Shown one piece after another: positions 8,495 through 15,542 of a stretch of DNA of 64,000 nucleotides. The notes under the pieces were generated by a model that saw nothing but the letters and a program-made list of their open reading frames with translations, made no database searches and had not been told where the DNA came from. This DNA is from Streptomyces sp. HSG2 (GTDB taxonomy: Bacteria > Actinomycetota > Actinomycetes > Streptomycetales > Streptomycetaceae). The stretch spans positions 4,444,501-4,508,500 of the forward strand of contig NZ_CP066801.1 of NCBI RefSeq assembly GCF_016598575.1, given 5' to 3'. Position numbers and translations under genes: made by a program. Each line of letters begins with the position of its first letter. Positions within the stretch are counted from its first letter, which is position 1.

Positions 8495-9709
8495 TCATCG
8501 GTACCGACGCAGCTCGCGCCGGGCCAGCGACCGCTGGTGCACCTCGTCGGGCCCATCGGCGATCATCAGGGTCCGCGCCCCCGCGTAGAGCTCGGCCAAC
8601 GGCAGGTCCTGGCCGACACCGGCCGCGCCGTGGAGCTGGATGGCCCGGTCCAGGATGTCGACGACCGCGCGGGGCGTCGCGATCTTGATCGCCTGGATCT
8701 CGGTGTGGGCTCCCTTGTTGCCGACCGTGTCCATCAACCAGGCGGTCTTCAACACCAACAGGCGGAGCTGTTCCACCGTCACGCGGGCGTCCGCGATCCA
8801 GTTGTGGACGACACCCTGGCGGGCGAGTTCCTTGCCGAAGGCGGTCCGTGACACCGCCCGCTCGCACATCGCCTCGATCGCCCGCTCGGCCATGCCGATC
8901 AACCGCATGCAGTGGTGGATCCGCCCCGGACCGAGCCGCGCCTGGGCGATGCCGAAACCGCCGCCCTCCTCGCCGACGAGGTGCGACACCGGCACCCGGA
9001 CGCGGTCGAACAGGACTTCCGCGTGCCCACCGTGCCAGTGGTCCTCGTAGCCGAAAACCCGCATCGCCCGACGGATGGTGACCCCGGGCGTGTCCCTGGG
9101 CACCAGGACCATCGACTGCTGACGGCGCGGGTCCGGAGCGTCGGGATCGGTCTTGCCCATCACCACGAAGACCTGGCAGTCCGGGCTCATCGCCCCGGAG
9201 ATGTACCACTTGCGGCCGGTGAGGACGTACTCGTCCCCGTCCCGCTCGATCCGCGTGGTGATGTTCGTGGCGTCCGACGAGGCGACATCCGGTTCGGTCA
9301 TCGCGAACGCCGAGCGGATCTCGCCCGCCAACAACGGCTCCAGCCACCGCTGCCGCTGCGTCTCGTCGCCGAACTGCGCCAAGAGCTCCATGTTGCCGGT
9401 GTCCGGTGCGGCGCAGTTCGTCGCCGTGGGCGCGAGCTGGGGGCTGCGCCCCATGATCTCGGCGAGCGGTGCGTACTGGAGGTTGGTCAGTCCGGCTCCG
9501 TGCTCGGCGTCGGGCAGGAAGAGGTTCCACAACCCCCGGCGGCGGGCCTCGGCCTTCAACTCCTCGACCACGGGCGGGTTTTCCCACGGCGAAGCGAGTG
9601 TCGCGCGCTGCTCGTGGGCCACCCGCTCGGCCGGGTGGACGTGCTCCGTCATGAAGTCCGTCAGCCTGCGGCGGAGTTCCTCGGTGCGCGCGTCGTATGC
9701 GAAGTCCAT
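8495..9709 (-). CDS. Acyl-CoA dehydrogenase, ACAD10/11-like
   Basis: A 404-residue protein with full ACAD architecture: an alpha-helical N-domain from residue 1, the beta-domain motif FAMTEPDVASSDATNI, then the GRKWYISGA segment and a C-terminal helical domain. The end ADGPDEVHQRSLARREL is the ACAD10/11-type version of the C-terminal motif, rather than the YDGPSEVHR of classical beta-oxidation enzymes. ATG 9709 follows GGGAGGG with good spacing and lies 6 bp from the end of the APH-like gene. In mammals ACAD11, and in Pseudomonas LvaC, such enzymes act with an APH-like kinase on 4-hydroxyacyl-CoA, removing the phosphate to give an enoyl-CoA. That role is proposed here from context. Confidence 0.87.
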   Translation of the reverse strand: MDFAYDARTEELRRRLTDFMTEHVHPAERVAHEQRATLASPWENPPVVEELKAEARRRGLWNLFLPDAEHGAGLTNLQYAPLAEIMGRSPQLAPTATNCAAPDTGNMELLAQFGDETQRQRWLEPLLAGEIRSAFAMTEPDVASSDATNITTRIERDGDEYVLTGRKWYISGAMSPDCQVFVVMGKTDPDAPDPRRQQSMVLVPRDTPGVTIRRAMRVFGYEDHWHGGHAEVLFDRVRVPVSHLVGEEGGGFGIAQARLGPGRIHHCMRLIGMAERAIEAMCERAVSRTAFGKELARQGVVHNWIADARVTVEQLRLLVLKTAWLMDTVGNKGAHTEIQAIKIATPRAVVDILDRAIQLHGAAGVGQDLPLAELYAGARTLMIADGPDEVHQRSLARRELRRYR

Positions 9710-9714
9710 GCCGA

Positions 9715-10749
9715 TCAGCCCTCCCGAAGGCCCGTGTGCAGCGTGGTCCGTCCCCGCTCGATGAAGAGCGGGACCAGACCGCCGATGTGCTCGAATCCGG
9801 CGCCGACCGTGCGCCCCAGCGTGTAGCGGTAGTGGATGCCCTCCAGGATCACCGCGAGCTTGAACCACGCGAAGGCCGTGTACCAGGCGACGCCCGAGAC
9901 GTCGCGGCCCGAACGGGCCGCGTACCTCTCGATCAGCTCCCGTGGTGTGGGGTGGCCGGCGGCCCGTGCGGTGGTGGAGACGGGCGATCCGGGAACGTCC
10001 AGCGGCTCGCTGTACATGGCCAGCAGGCCGAGGTCGGTCAGCGGGTCGCCGAGGGTGGACATCTCCCAGTCCAACACCGCCGTGATCCGGTCGTTCCCGT
10101 CGATCAGCACGTTGTCGAGCCGATAGTCGCCGTGCACCACCGTCGGGGCGGGGGAGCGAGGCAGATCCCGGGCGAGTTCGGCGCGCAGCGCGTCGATCCC
10201 GGGCAGGTCGCGGTCGCCGGACGCCTCCAACTGCCGCCCCCAGCGGCGCAGCTGCCGATCCAGGAACCCCTCGGGGCGCCCGAAGTCGGCCAGGCCCGCA
10301 CCGACCGGGTCCACCGAGTGCAGCTCGACGAGGGTGTCCACCAGTCGGAGCACGGCCTCCCTGGTGCGCTCGGGGCCCAGGGCGGCCAGCTGGTCGGCGC
10401 CGCGGAAGGGCGTGCCCTCGACGAACTCCATCACGTAGAAGGGGGCGCCGAGGACGCCCTCGTCCTCGCACAGCAGTACCGTGTCCGGGACCGGGACACC
10501 GGTGGGGCCCAGGGCGCTGATCACCCGGTGCTCGCGCCGCATGTCGTGGGCGGTGGCCAGCACATGGCCCAGTGGCGGCCGTCTGACGACCCATCGTGAA
10601 CGCCCGTCGGTCACCGCGTAGGTGAGGTTCGACCGACCTCCCTCGATCAGGCGGGCGGACAGCGGCCCCCTCACGAGGCCGGGGCGTTCACGGTCGAGCA
10701 GACCGCGGAGCCGGTCGACGTCGAGTCCGGGCGGGTGGTCGGGGCTCAT
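9715..10749 (-). CDS. APH-family phosphotransferase (ACAD-linked, LvaA-like)
   Basis: This 344-residue kinase-fold protein has the catalytic loop VVHGDYRLDNVL and the metal-binding LDWEMSTLGDP, both diagnostic of the aminoglycoside/choline phosphotransferase superfamily. Upstream, RWVVRRPPLG supplies the ATP-binding lysine-equivalent region. It resembles the kinase half of ACAD10/11 and bacterial LvaA, which phosphorylate the 4-hydroxyl of hydroxyacyl-CoA esters, more than drug-resistance enzymes. It is immediately upstream of and co-oriented with the ACAD gene, which argues for a joint pathway. No DUF6285 (LvaB-type) small partner is visible. A 40 bp leader contains a TetR-type operator. Confidence 0.85.
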   Translation of the reverse strand: MSPDHPPGLDVDRLRGLLDRERPGLVRGPLSARLIEGGRSNLTYAVTDGRSRWVVRRPPLGHVLATAHDMRREHRVISALGPTGVPVPDTVLLCEDEGVLGAPFYVMEFVEGTPFRGADQLAALGPERTREAVLRLVDTLVELHSVDPVGAGLADFGRPEGFLDRQLRRWGRQLEASGDRDLPGIDALRAELARDLPRSPAPTVVHGDYRLDNVLIDGNDRITAVLDWEMSTLGDPLTDLGLLAMYSEPLDVPGSPVSTTARAAGHPTPRELIERYAARSGRDVSGVAWYTAFAWFKLAVILEGIHYRYTLGRTVGAGFEHIGGLVPLFIERGRTTLHTGLREG

Positions 10750-10788
10750 CGGCGCTCCCGCGGGCAGGGTGAGGACACGCGCTCATGA

Positions 10789-10804
10789 TGCCGACCGGTC
10801 GGTA
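10789..10804. promoter_or_regulatory. TetR-type operator before the APH/ACAD operon
   Basis: The core CCGACCGGTCGG (10791-10802) is a perfect 12-bp palindrome, centred 48 bp upstream of the APH ATG. The extended 16-mer matches the site at 5246-5261 at 13 of 16 positions. Control by the TetR gene of the cassette is inferred. Confidence 0.6.
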
Positions 10805-10976
10805 CGTCGTCCAGTGGTGGAGCCCAACGTGATCCGCGCCACGCGTGTCGACGGGCCCCCGCGGCGCCTCGTCGTTCGATCCGACCCCGGGGGAGGGAAC
10901 GACGGGCCGGCTCGCTTGGCGCCTCGCCCCGCGTCCGCTCGTCCACCGGCCCCGGGCGGGCCTCCCCATCCACGTG

Positions 10977-11324
10977 TCAGAGCAGTACCAGAAGGGCGCC
11001 GAAGAAGCCGAGCGACACCACGCACCACACCGCCGTCGAGGCCGCCGCGGGAGCCAGGGCGGAAGGACGCTCGCCGGCCGACAGGTCCCGGGTCCTGCCA
11101 TGGGCCACGAGCAGAAGGGCCGAGCACGGCAAGGCGCAGAGCGCGAGGGCGACCAGGCCCGCCGCGGTGGCGCCGTCACGGACGGAGGCGCGGGCCGCCA
11201 GGACGCAGACCACGGCACAGGAGAGCGTGGTCCGCCGCCAGGCGAGACGGGTGCGTTCGGGCTGAAGACCCGGATCGCGGGTCCCCCGGGATCCGGGTCC
11301 GTCCTCGGCGGGCAGCCCGATCAC
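10977..11324 (-). CDS. DUF202 small membrane protein (distal copy)
   Basis: A 115-residue protein with the DUF202 signature LQPERTRLAWRRTTLS near residue 20, followed by three hydrophobic segments (about 30-50, 60-80 and 95-115). It is therefore an integral membrane protein of the YidH/DUF202 group, whose function is unknown. The GTG at 11324 overlaps the stop of the preceding DUF202 gene (GTGA), a sign of translational coupling. A longer in-frame opening upstream lies inside the first DUF202 gene and is not coding. It ends 227 bp before the APH gene start. Confidence 0.75.
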   Translation of the reverse strand: MIGLPAEDGPGSRGTRDPGLQPERTRLAWRRTTLSCAVVCVLAARASVRDGATAAGLVALALCALPCSALLLVAHGRTRDLSAGERPSALAPAAASTAVWCVVSLGFFGALLVLL

Positions 11325-11713
11325 CCGGCCCAACCGGCGACGACCACCAGTGCCATCGCCACCGCCAGCAAGGTGACGACGACGCCGAGCAGTGCGGGGA
11401 AGCGGGAAGCGGGAAGGTCCTCGCCCCGGCGCATGGCCAGTTCGCACCGGACCCAGTGGTGCACCGCGCGGAGGGAACACAGCGCCCCGGCGCCGAGCAG
11501 GGCCACGGCGAGTCCGACCCGCCAGCCGTGGCGCAGGTCCGGCAGGAACTGGTCGACGGCGAAACCGCCGCCGACGAGGGCCAGCGCCGTGCGCAGCCAG
11601 GCCAGGAAGGTGCGCTCGTTGGCCAGCGAGAACCGGTAGTCGGGTGTGGTGCCCACCCGCCGCACGTCCTCGGGGACGAACCACAGCCGAACGCTCCGGG
11701 CGAGTCGCGTCAC
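11321..11713 (-). CDS. DUF202 small membrane protein (proximal copy)
   Basis: A 130-residue protein with the motif DYRFSLANERTFLAWLRTALAL (residues about 20-41), the hallmark of DUF202, and three predicted membrane helices. GTG 11713 overlaps the NUDIX stop codon by the sequence GTGA, and its own TGA in turn overlaps the next DUF202 gene. The two copies differ strongly: this one keeps the YRFxLANERT form, the other the QPERTRLAWRR form. They are probably hetero-partners rather than a recent duplication. The function of the family is not established. Confidence 0.8.
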   Translation of the reverse strand: MTRLARSVRLWFVPEDVRRVGTTPDYRFSLANERTFLAWLRTALALVGGGFAVDQFLPDLRHGWRVGLAVALLGAGALCSLRAVHHWVRCELAMRRGEDLPASRFPALLGVVVTLLAVAMALVVVAGWAG

Positions 11714-12225
11714 CCGGCGGACTCCCGCACCCGCCGGTAGGCCTCCATCCCGTCCGGCACCCACTCCCGGTCCGTGATCCGGGCCTCCAACTCCTCCTCG
11801 GGCAGGAAGTCGTACCAGGCCACCTCCTCCACCTGTGGACGCACGGCGAGGTCGCACCTCACCGCGTAGACCGCCGACCACCAGGATGCCCCGGCGTCGT
11901 CCGCGTAGAGGAACGTGAACAGTCGGCGGGGCCGCGGAAGGCCGCTCACACCCAACTCCTCCTCCGCCTCGCGCAGGGCCGCGTCGTCGTAGGACTCGCC
12001 CGCCGCCACGACTCCGCCGACGAACGGGTCGTACAGGCAGGGGTAGATCGCCTTGGTCGCCGTGCGCCGGTGCACGAAGATCCGGCCCTCGGCGTCGCGG
12101 ACCTGGACGAAGACGACCCGGTGGCGGAGCCCGCGCGCGTACGCCTCGCGCCGCGACGCCCGCCCCACCACCCGGTCTCGCTCGTCGACGATGTCGATGA
12201 TCTCTTCAGCGCTCATGGCGGCCAT
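11710..12225 (-). CDS. NUDIX hydrolase, IDI-like
   Basis: A 171-residue NUDIX enzyme with a perfect Nudix box, GVVAAGESYDDAAL followed by REAEEELGV (Gx5Ex7REUXEEXGU). The N-terminus EEIIDIVDERDRVVGRASR is that of the isopentenyl-diphosphate-isomerase-like or YfcD subgroup, which hydrolyse or isomerise nucleotide or isoprenoid diphosphates. ATG 12225 gives MAAMSAEE, and ATG 12216 is equally possible since no strong Shine-Dalgarno precedes either. It is the first gene of a coupled three-gene unit with the two DUF202 proteins. The substrate is unknown. Confidence 0.84.
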   Translation of the reverse strand: MAAMSAEEIIDIVDERDRVVGRASRREAYARGLRHRVVFVQVRDAEGRIFVHRRTATKAIYPCLYDPFVGGVVAAGESYDDAALREAEEELGVSGLPRPRRLFTFLYADDAGASWWSAVYAVRCDLAVRPQVEEVAWYDFLPEEELEARITDREWVPDGMEAYRRVRESAG

Positions 12226-12465
12226 TCTGCCGCTCGACCGGACGAATTCCCCGACTCCGTCGAACCGTTCCTCGGGTTGCCGGGGTCGACGCAAGGCGGG
12301 CACACAGAGCGCCGCGACCCGACTCAATCCTTACATGGAACCGAGCCTCCACTTCACCCGGGGCGGTTCAGGAGGGGGCTGCCCGAGAAGCCTGTTCAGG
12401 CCAGTACATAAAACGGCCACGCCCTTCGCTTGCCGGTGTGCGCAACGCTTGCCAACTGTCGAAGT

Positions 12466-12828
12466 ATGCACCTCATTCATGTGCGCTTCCAGACACCGAA
12501 CGGCTGCCGGCCGCCCGAGAACCTCGCCGCGCTCGTCCGCGCGCAGGCACGTCCCCCGGAGCGGGTCGAGCATGTCAGCGTCCACACCGCCGAGGACGAC
12601 TCGCTGACGCTCGGCATGTTCGTGGCGGCCGATTCCGTCCTGGCCGCCGAGCCGGTCGCCATCAGCGTCGCACTCCGTGGGCTCGGGCGGGTCCCGGTGC
12701 TACGCGGTAGCCGGATCGCCGACTGTACGACCCCCCTCTCGGCGCCGTACGCGGCGATCGCCCACGACCTCCTGGACACCGCTGGCCGGTATATGCGATT
12801 GCCGGATCAGGACGTGACAGAGAGCTGA
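12466..12828 (+). CDS. Small hypothetical protein at the left edge of the island
   Basis: The 120-residue product begins MHLIHVRFQTPNG. I do not recognise it. It is soluble in appearance, with no signal or membrane segment, and contains the segment LTLGMFVAADSVLAAEPVA followed by a run of aliphatic residues. ATG 12466 starts right at the conserved-looking sequence, and the 12 upstream in-frame codons look non-coding. No strong Shine-Dalgarno is seen. It lies between the core NUDIX gene and a truncated XRE regulator, in slightly lower-GC DNA, and may belong with that regulator. Confidence 0.5.
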   Translation: MHLIHVRFQTPNGCRPPENLAALVRAQARPPERVEHVSVHTAEDDSLTLGMFVAADSVLAAEPVAISVALRGLGRVPVLRGSRIADCTTPLSAPYAAIAHDLLDTAGRYMRLPDQDVTES

Positions 12829-12924
12829 CAACAACTCCTCCGAGCTGCGAGATTGTCTCTACCGGCAGGCGAGCGGCAGCGAGAGCCCGCCGACCGACCA
12901 CCCAAGTGCCCTGACCTGTTCTCA

Positions 12925-13146
12925 TCAACAAGGCCCTTTCATGTCCACTATGCGCGCTAATGTCACGACGTTCCTAGCGAGCAGCCGCAGGGTGTCCTGC
13001 CGGGGGCGCTCGACGCGGCCGTGCTCCAGGTCGCGGATGGTGCGTACGCTCAGCGCCGCGAAGTCGGCGAGCTGCTGCTGGGTGAGCCCGCCGCGTATCC
13101 GGTGGAATTGCAGGAGAGTTCCGAACGGGCCGGTCCGGGTTCCCAC
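12925..13146 (-). pseudogene. Truncated XRE-family regulator (N-terminal HTH only)
   Basis: The 73 codons encode FGTLLQFHRIRGGLTQQQLADFAALSVRTIRDLEHGRVERPRQDTLRLLA, given here as consecutive motifs of one HTH_XRE domain of the type that opens large Streptomyces NB-ARC/TPR regulators. After LRLLA the sequence departs (RNVVTLARIVDMKGPC) and stops, so the large C-terminal part is missing. The start GTG at 13146 lies inside the opposite-strand thioesterase remnant, so two broken genes meet head-on here. It could still be expressed as a tiny DNA-binding protein, but truncation is the simpler reading. Confidence 0.6.
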
Positions 13147-13324
13147 CCAGGTGCTGTACGGCGAGGACGACGCCGTGATCGAACCCGCGCTGGCCGAGCA
13201 GTGGGCGCGGTGCGTGACCGGAGATCTGCGGGTGGACCGGCTGCCCGGCGGTCACTTCTACACCCCCGAGAGCTGGGCCGCGCTGCCCGCACACTTCGAC
13301 GCACCGAGGAAGACCCCGCGATGA
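13139..13324 (+). pseudogene. C-terminal remnant of an alpha/beta-hydrolase (type II thioesterase)
   Basis: About 61 codons survive: VPTQVLYGEDDAVIEP, then LRVDRLPGGHFYTPESW and a short tail. The GEDD aspartate region and the PGGHF catalytic histidine are the last two elements of type II thioesterases found in NRPS/PKS clusters. The nucleophile Ser and the first two thirds of the fold are absent. Its TGA overlaps the ATG of the next gene (ATGA), so it was the upstream partner in that operon. No start codon of its own is evident. Confidence 0.62.
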
Positions 13325-14330
13325 CGCTGGACCAGAACGTCTCCTGGGTGACGGAACCAGGCGCCCCGGTCACCGCCGTGTTCGACGGGGTATCCGACGG
13401 GGCGGCGGCGGCCGGACTCCTCGCCGCGCGCCGCGGCGACCTGCGTTCGGTACTGGACCGGCACGGTGCGCTGTTCCTGCGGGGCCTGCCGGTGCACACC
13501 GCGGAGGACTTCGCGCTCGTCCGGGACGCACTGTTCGCCGAGCGGGCCAAGTACCAGGAGAAGGCCACGCCGCGCAGCGACTTTGGTGACGATGTGTTCT
13601 CCTCCACCGACCTGCCGCCCGCGCAGTCCATCCGGATGCACAACGAGAACAGCTACACGCTGACGTTCCCCGGCACCCTGCTGTTCGGCTGCCTGACCGC
13701 GCCGGAGGAGGGCGGGGCGGTCGCGGATGTGCGCAAGGTGCTGTCGTGACTGCCGGCCGACCTGGCCGCCCGGTTCCGCGTGCACGGCTGGGCGCTGACC
13801 CGGAACTACGCGGAGCACATCTCCCTGGACTGGCGGACCGCCTTCGCGACCGACTCGTCGGCCGAGGTGGACCGGTACTGCGCAGAGAACGCCATCGAGA
13901 CCGATTGGGGCGAGAGCGGCACGCTCCGCACCCGGCAGGTCCGCCCGGCGATCGTGCGGCGCCCGCGGACCGGTGAGGAGGCGTGGTTCAACCACGCGGC
14001 CTTCTGGAGCGAGTGGACGCTCGAACCCGACATCAGGGAGGTGCTGGTCGACGAGTTCGGCCGCGAGGGCCTGCCGTTCAACACGGCCCTCGGGGACGGC
14101 ACCCCGCTCACCCCGCAGGAGGTGGCCCGCTCGACGACGCCTACGCCCAGGCGACGGTGCGCCGTGCCTGGCGCCCCGGTGACCTCCTGCTGGTCGACAA
14201 CGTCCTCGCGGCCCATGGCCGCGATCCGTTCCGCGGAGCCCGCAAGATCGTGGTCGCCATGGGCGACCCGACCCCGCTGGCGGACTGCCGCCCCACCCCG
14301 CCGCTGCGCCTGCCAGCGACCACGTCCTGA
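13321..14330 (+). pseudogene. SyrP/TauD-like Fe(II)/2-oxoglutarate dioxygenase, broken twice
   Basis: Reading from ATG 13321 gives a TauD/TfdA-type hydroxylase of the SyrP group, which hydroxylates carrier-bound amino acids such as aspartate. The iron motif HNE is at residues 107-109 (MHNENSY), followed by FPGTLLFGCLTAPEEGG. The distal-histidine strand LLLVDNVLAAHGRDPFRG is near 14190-14230. Two lesions separate these: an in-frame TGA at 13747-13749 (codon 143), and a -1 shift near 14129, after which the matching reading (LDDAYAQATVRRAWRPG) continues in another frame to 14330. Both flanks of each lesion stay homologous to the family, so this is one gene, not several. Sequencing error is the alternative explanation. 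Confidence 0.75.
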
Positions 14331-14390
14331 CCTCCCGAGAGGGCCGGCCGCCGAGCCCGTAGCCCGGCCACGACCGAAAGGATCCCCCCG

Positions 14391-15542
14391 ATGCCAGCCT
14401 CGGCCGCCGCGGCTGCGGTCATACCGCCGCCGACCGAGCCCACCGGCCCCGCCCCCGACCTACTCCTGCGCTTCGAGGAGGCGGCCGCCCGCCATCCCCA
14501 CCGCGAGGCGGTCGTGGCCCCGGACGGCGAGAGTCTCGACTTCGCCACCCTGGCCACCCGCGTCCGCACCCTGGCGGCGGCCCTACGCGGGGCCGGAATC
14601 CGGCCCGGCCAGCCGGTCGGTGTCGCCATCGGCCGCGGTCCCGCGCTGCTCACCGCCCTGCTGGCCGCCTGGCACGCCGGCGCCGCGTATGTCCCGCTGG
14701 ACCCGGCTCAGCCGCAGGAGCGCCTGCACCACATGGTGACGGACGCCGGCATCACGGTCGTCGTCGCCGACCCCGCCGCCGGCGTCATCCCGCCCCCCGG
14801 TGTGCGCCTCCTCGACCCGGCGGCGACCGCGTCCAGCGGCGCAGACCACCGGCAGCCCTGGGTCCACGTCCCCGTCGGCGCCCCGGCCTACGTGATCTAC
14901 ACCTCCGGCTCCACCGGCCGCCCCAAGGGGGTCGAGCTCGGCGAGATCGAGGCCGTGCTGAGCGCCCATCCGGCGGTCGCCGCCGCAGTCGTCACGGTGC
15001 GCGCCGTGGCCGGATCGGCCGGTCACGGCAGCAGCCTGGCCGCGTACTGGGTCCCGGCGCCGGGCAGCGGGCAGGACCCCGAGCCGCTGCGGCAACACCT
15101 GGCGGCCAGCCTGCCGGACTATCTGACGCGGATGTCCCTCACCCCGCTGGACGCGCTGCCGCTGGCCGTCGGAGGCAAGGTCGACCGGGCGGCGCTGCCG
15201 GATCCAGGCGAGCAGCCCGACTCCGCCGGGGCCGCACCCGCGGGGGCCGGGCTCACCGGGACCCCCCTGCCCGGCGAGGGCCCGGAGCCCACCGGTGAAG
15301 TAGAGCCGCTGATCGCCGCGGCCTGGCAGGAGATCCTCGGCCGGGAACGCGTGCTGGCCACCGACGACTTCTTCGACCTGGGCGGGCACTCGCTGCTCGC
15401 GCTGCGCGTCGTCGCCAACCTCAAGAAGCACCTCGGCGTGGTCATTCCGACCCGTCTCGTCTACCAGCACCCCAAACTGCGCGACCTGGCCCTCACCGTC
15501 GCCGACCACGCGGGCCTGGCCCCGACCCAGGACGCTCGATGA
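14391..15542 (+). CDS. NRPS adenylation-carrier protein with internally deleted A domain
   Basis: The 383-residue reading frame is intact but chimeric. Residues 20-180 are the N-terminal half of an amino-acid adenylation domain ending in the A3 loop YTSGSTGRPKGV. Residue 181 runs straight into ELGEIEAVLSAHPAV, the A8 region. Motifs A4-A7 and the specificity pocket, normally over 200 residues, are missing. The A10 lysine region LAVGGKVDRAALP is kept. A peptidyl-carrier domain follows, with LGGHSLLALRV and Ser334 as the phosphopantetheine site. The deletion could not have left an active ligase, though the carrier domain looks functional. ATG 14391 follows GAAAGGA. The stop overlaps the MFS start (ATGA). 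Confidence 0.8.
   Translation: MPASAAAAAVIPPPTEPTGPAPDLLLRFEEAAARHPHREAVVAPDGESLDFATLATRVRTLAAALRGAGIRPGQPVGVAIGRGPALLTALLAAWHAGAAYVPLDPAQPQERLHHMVTDAGITVVVADPAAGVIPPPGVRLLDPAATASSGADHRQPWVHVPVGAPAYVIYTSGSTGRPKGVELGEIEAVLSAHPAVAAAVVTVRAVAGSAGHGSSLAAYWVPAPGSGQDPEPLRQHLAASLPDYLTRMSLTPLDALPLAVGGKVDRAALPDPGEQPDSAGAAPAGAGLTGTPLPGEGPEPTGEVEPLIAAAWQEILGRERVLATDDFFDLGGHSLLALRVVANLKKHLGVVIPTRLVYQHPKLRDLALTVADHAGLAPTQDAR

Noticed and set aside
10845..11740. Plus-strand ORFs opposite the DUF202 genes
   Set aside because: Arg/Gly/Pro-rich translation without motifs; the minus-strand DUF202 signatures and GTGA couplings are decisive.
12331..12585. Minus-strand ORF of 84 codons
   Set aside because: No Shine-Dalgarno and no recognisable features; it overlaps the start of the better-supported + gene at 12466.
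12226..12924. attL copy of the tRNA-Leu 3' end at the left edge of the island
   Set aside because: I looked for TGTCCGAGGGGGG-like sequence in this stretch and found none.
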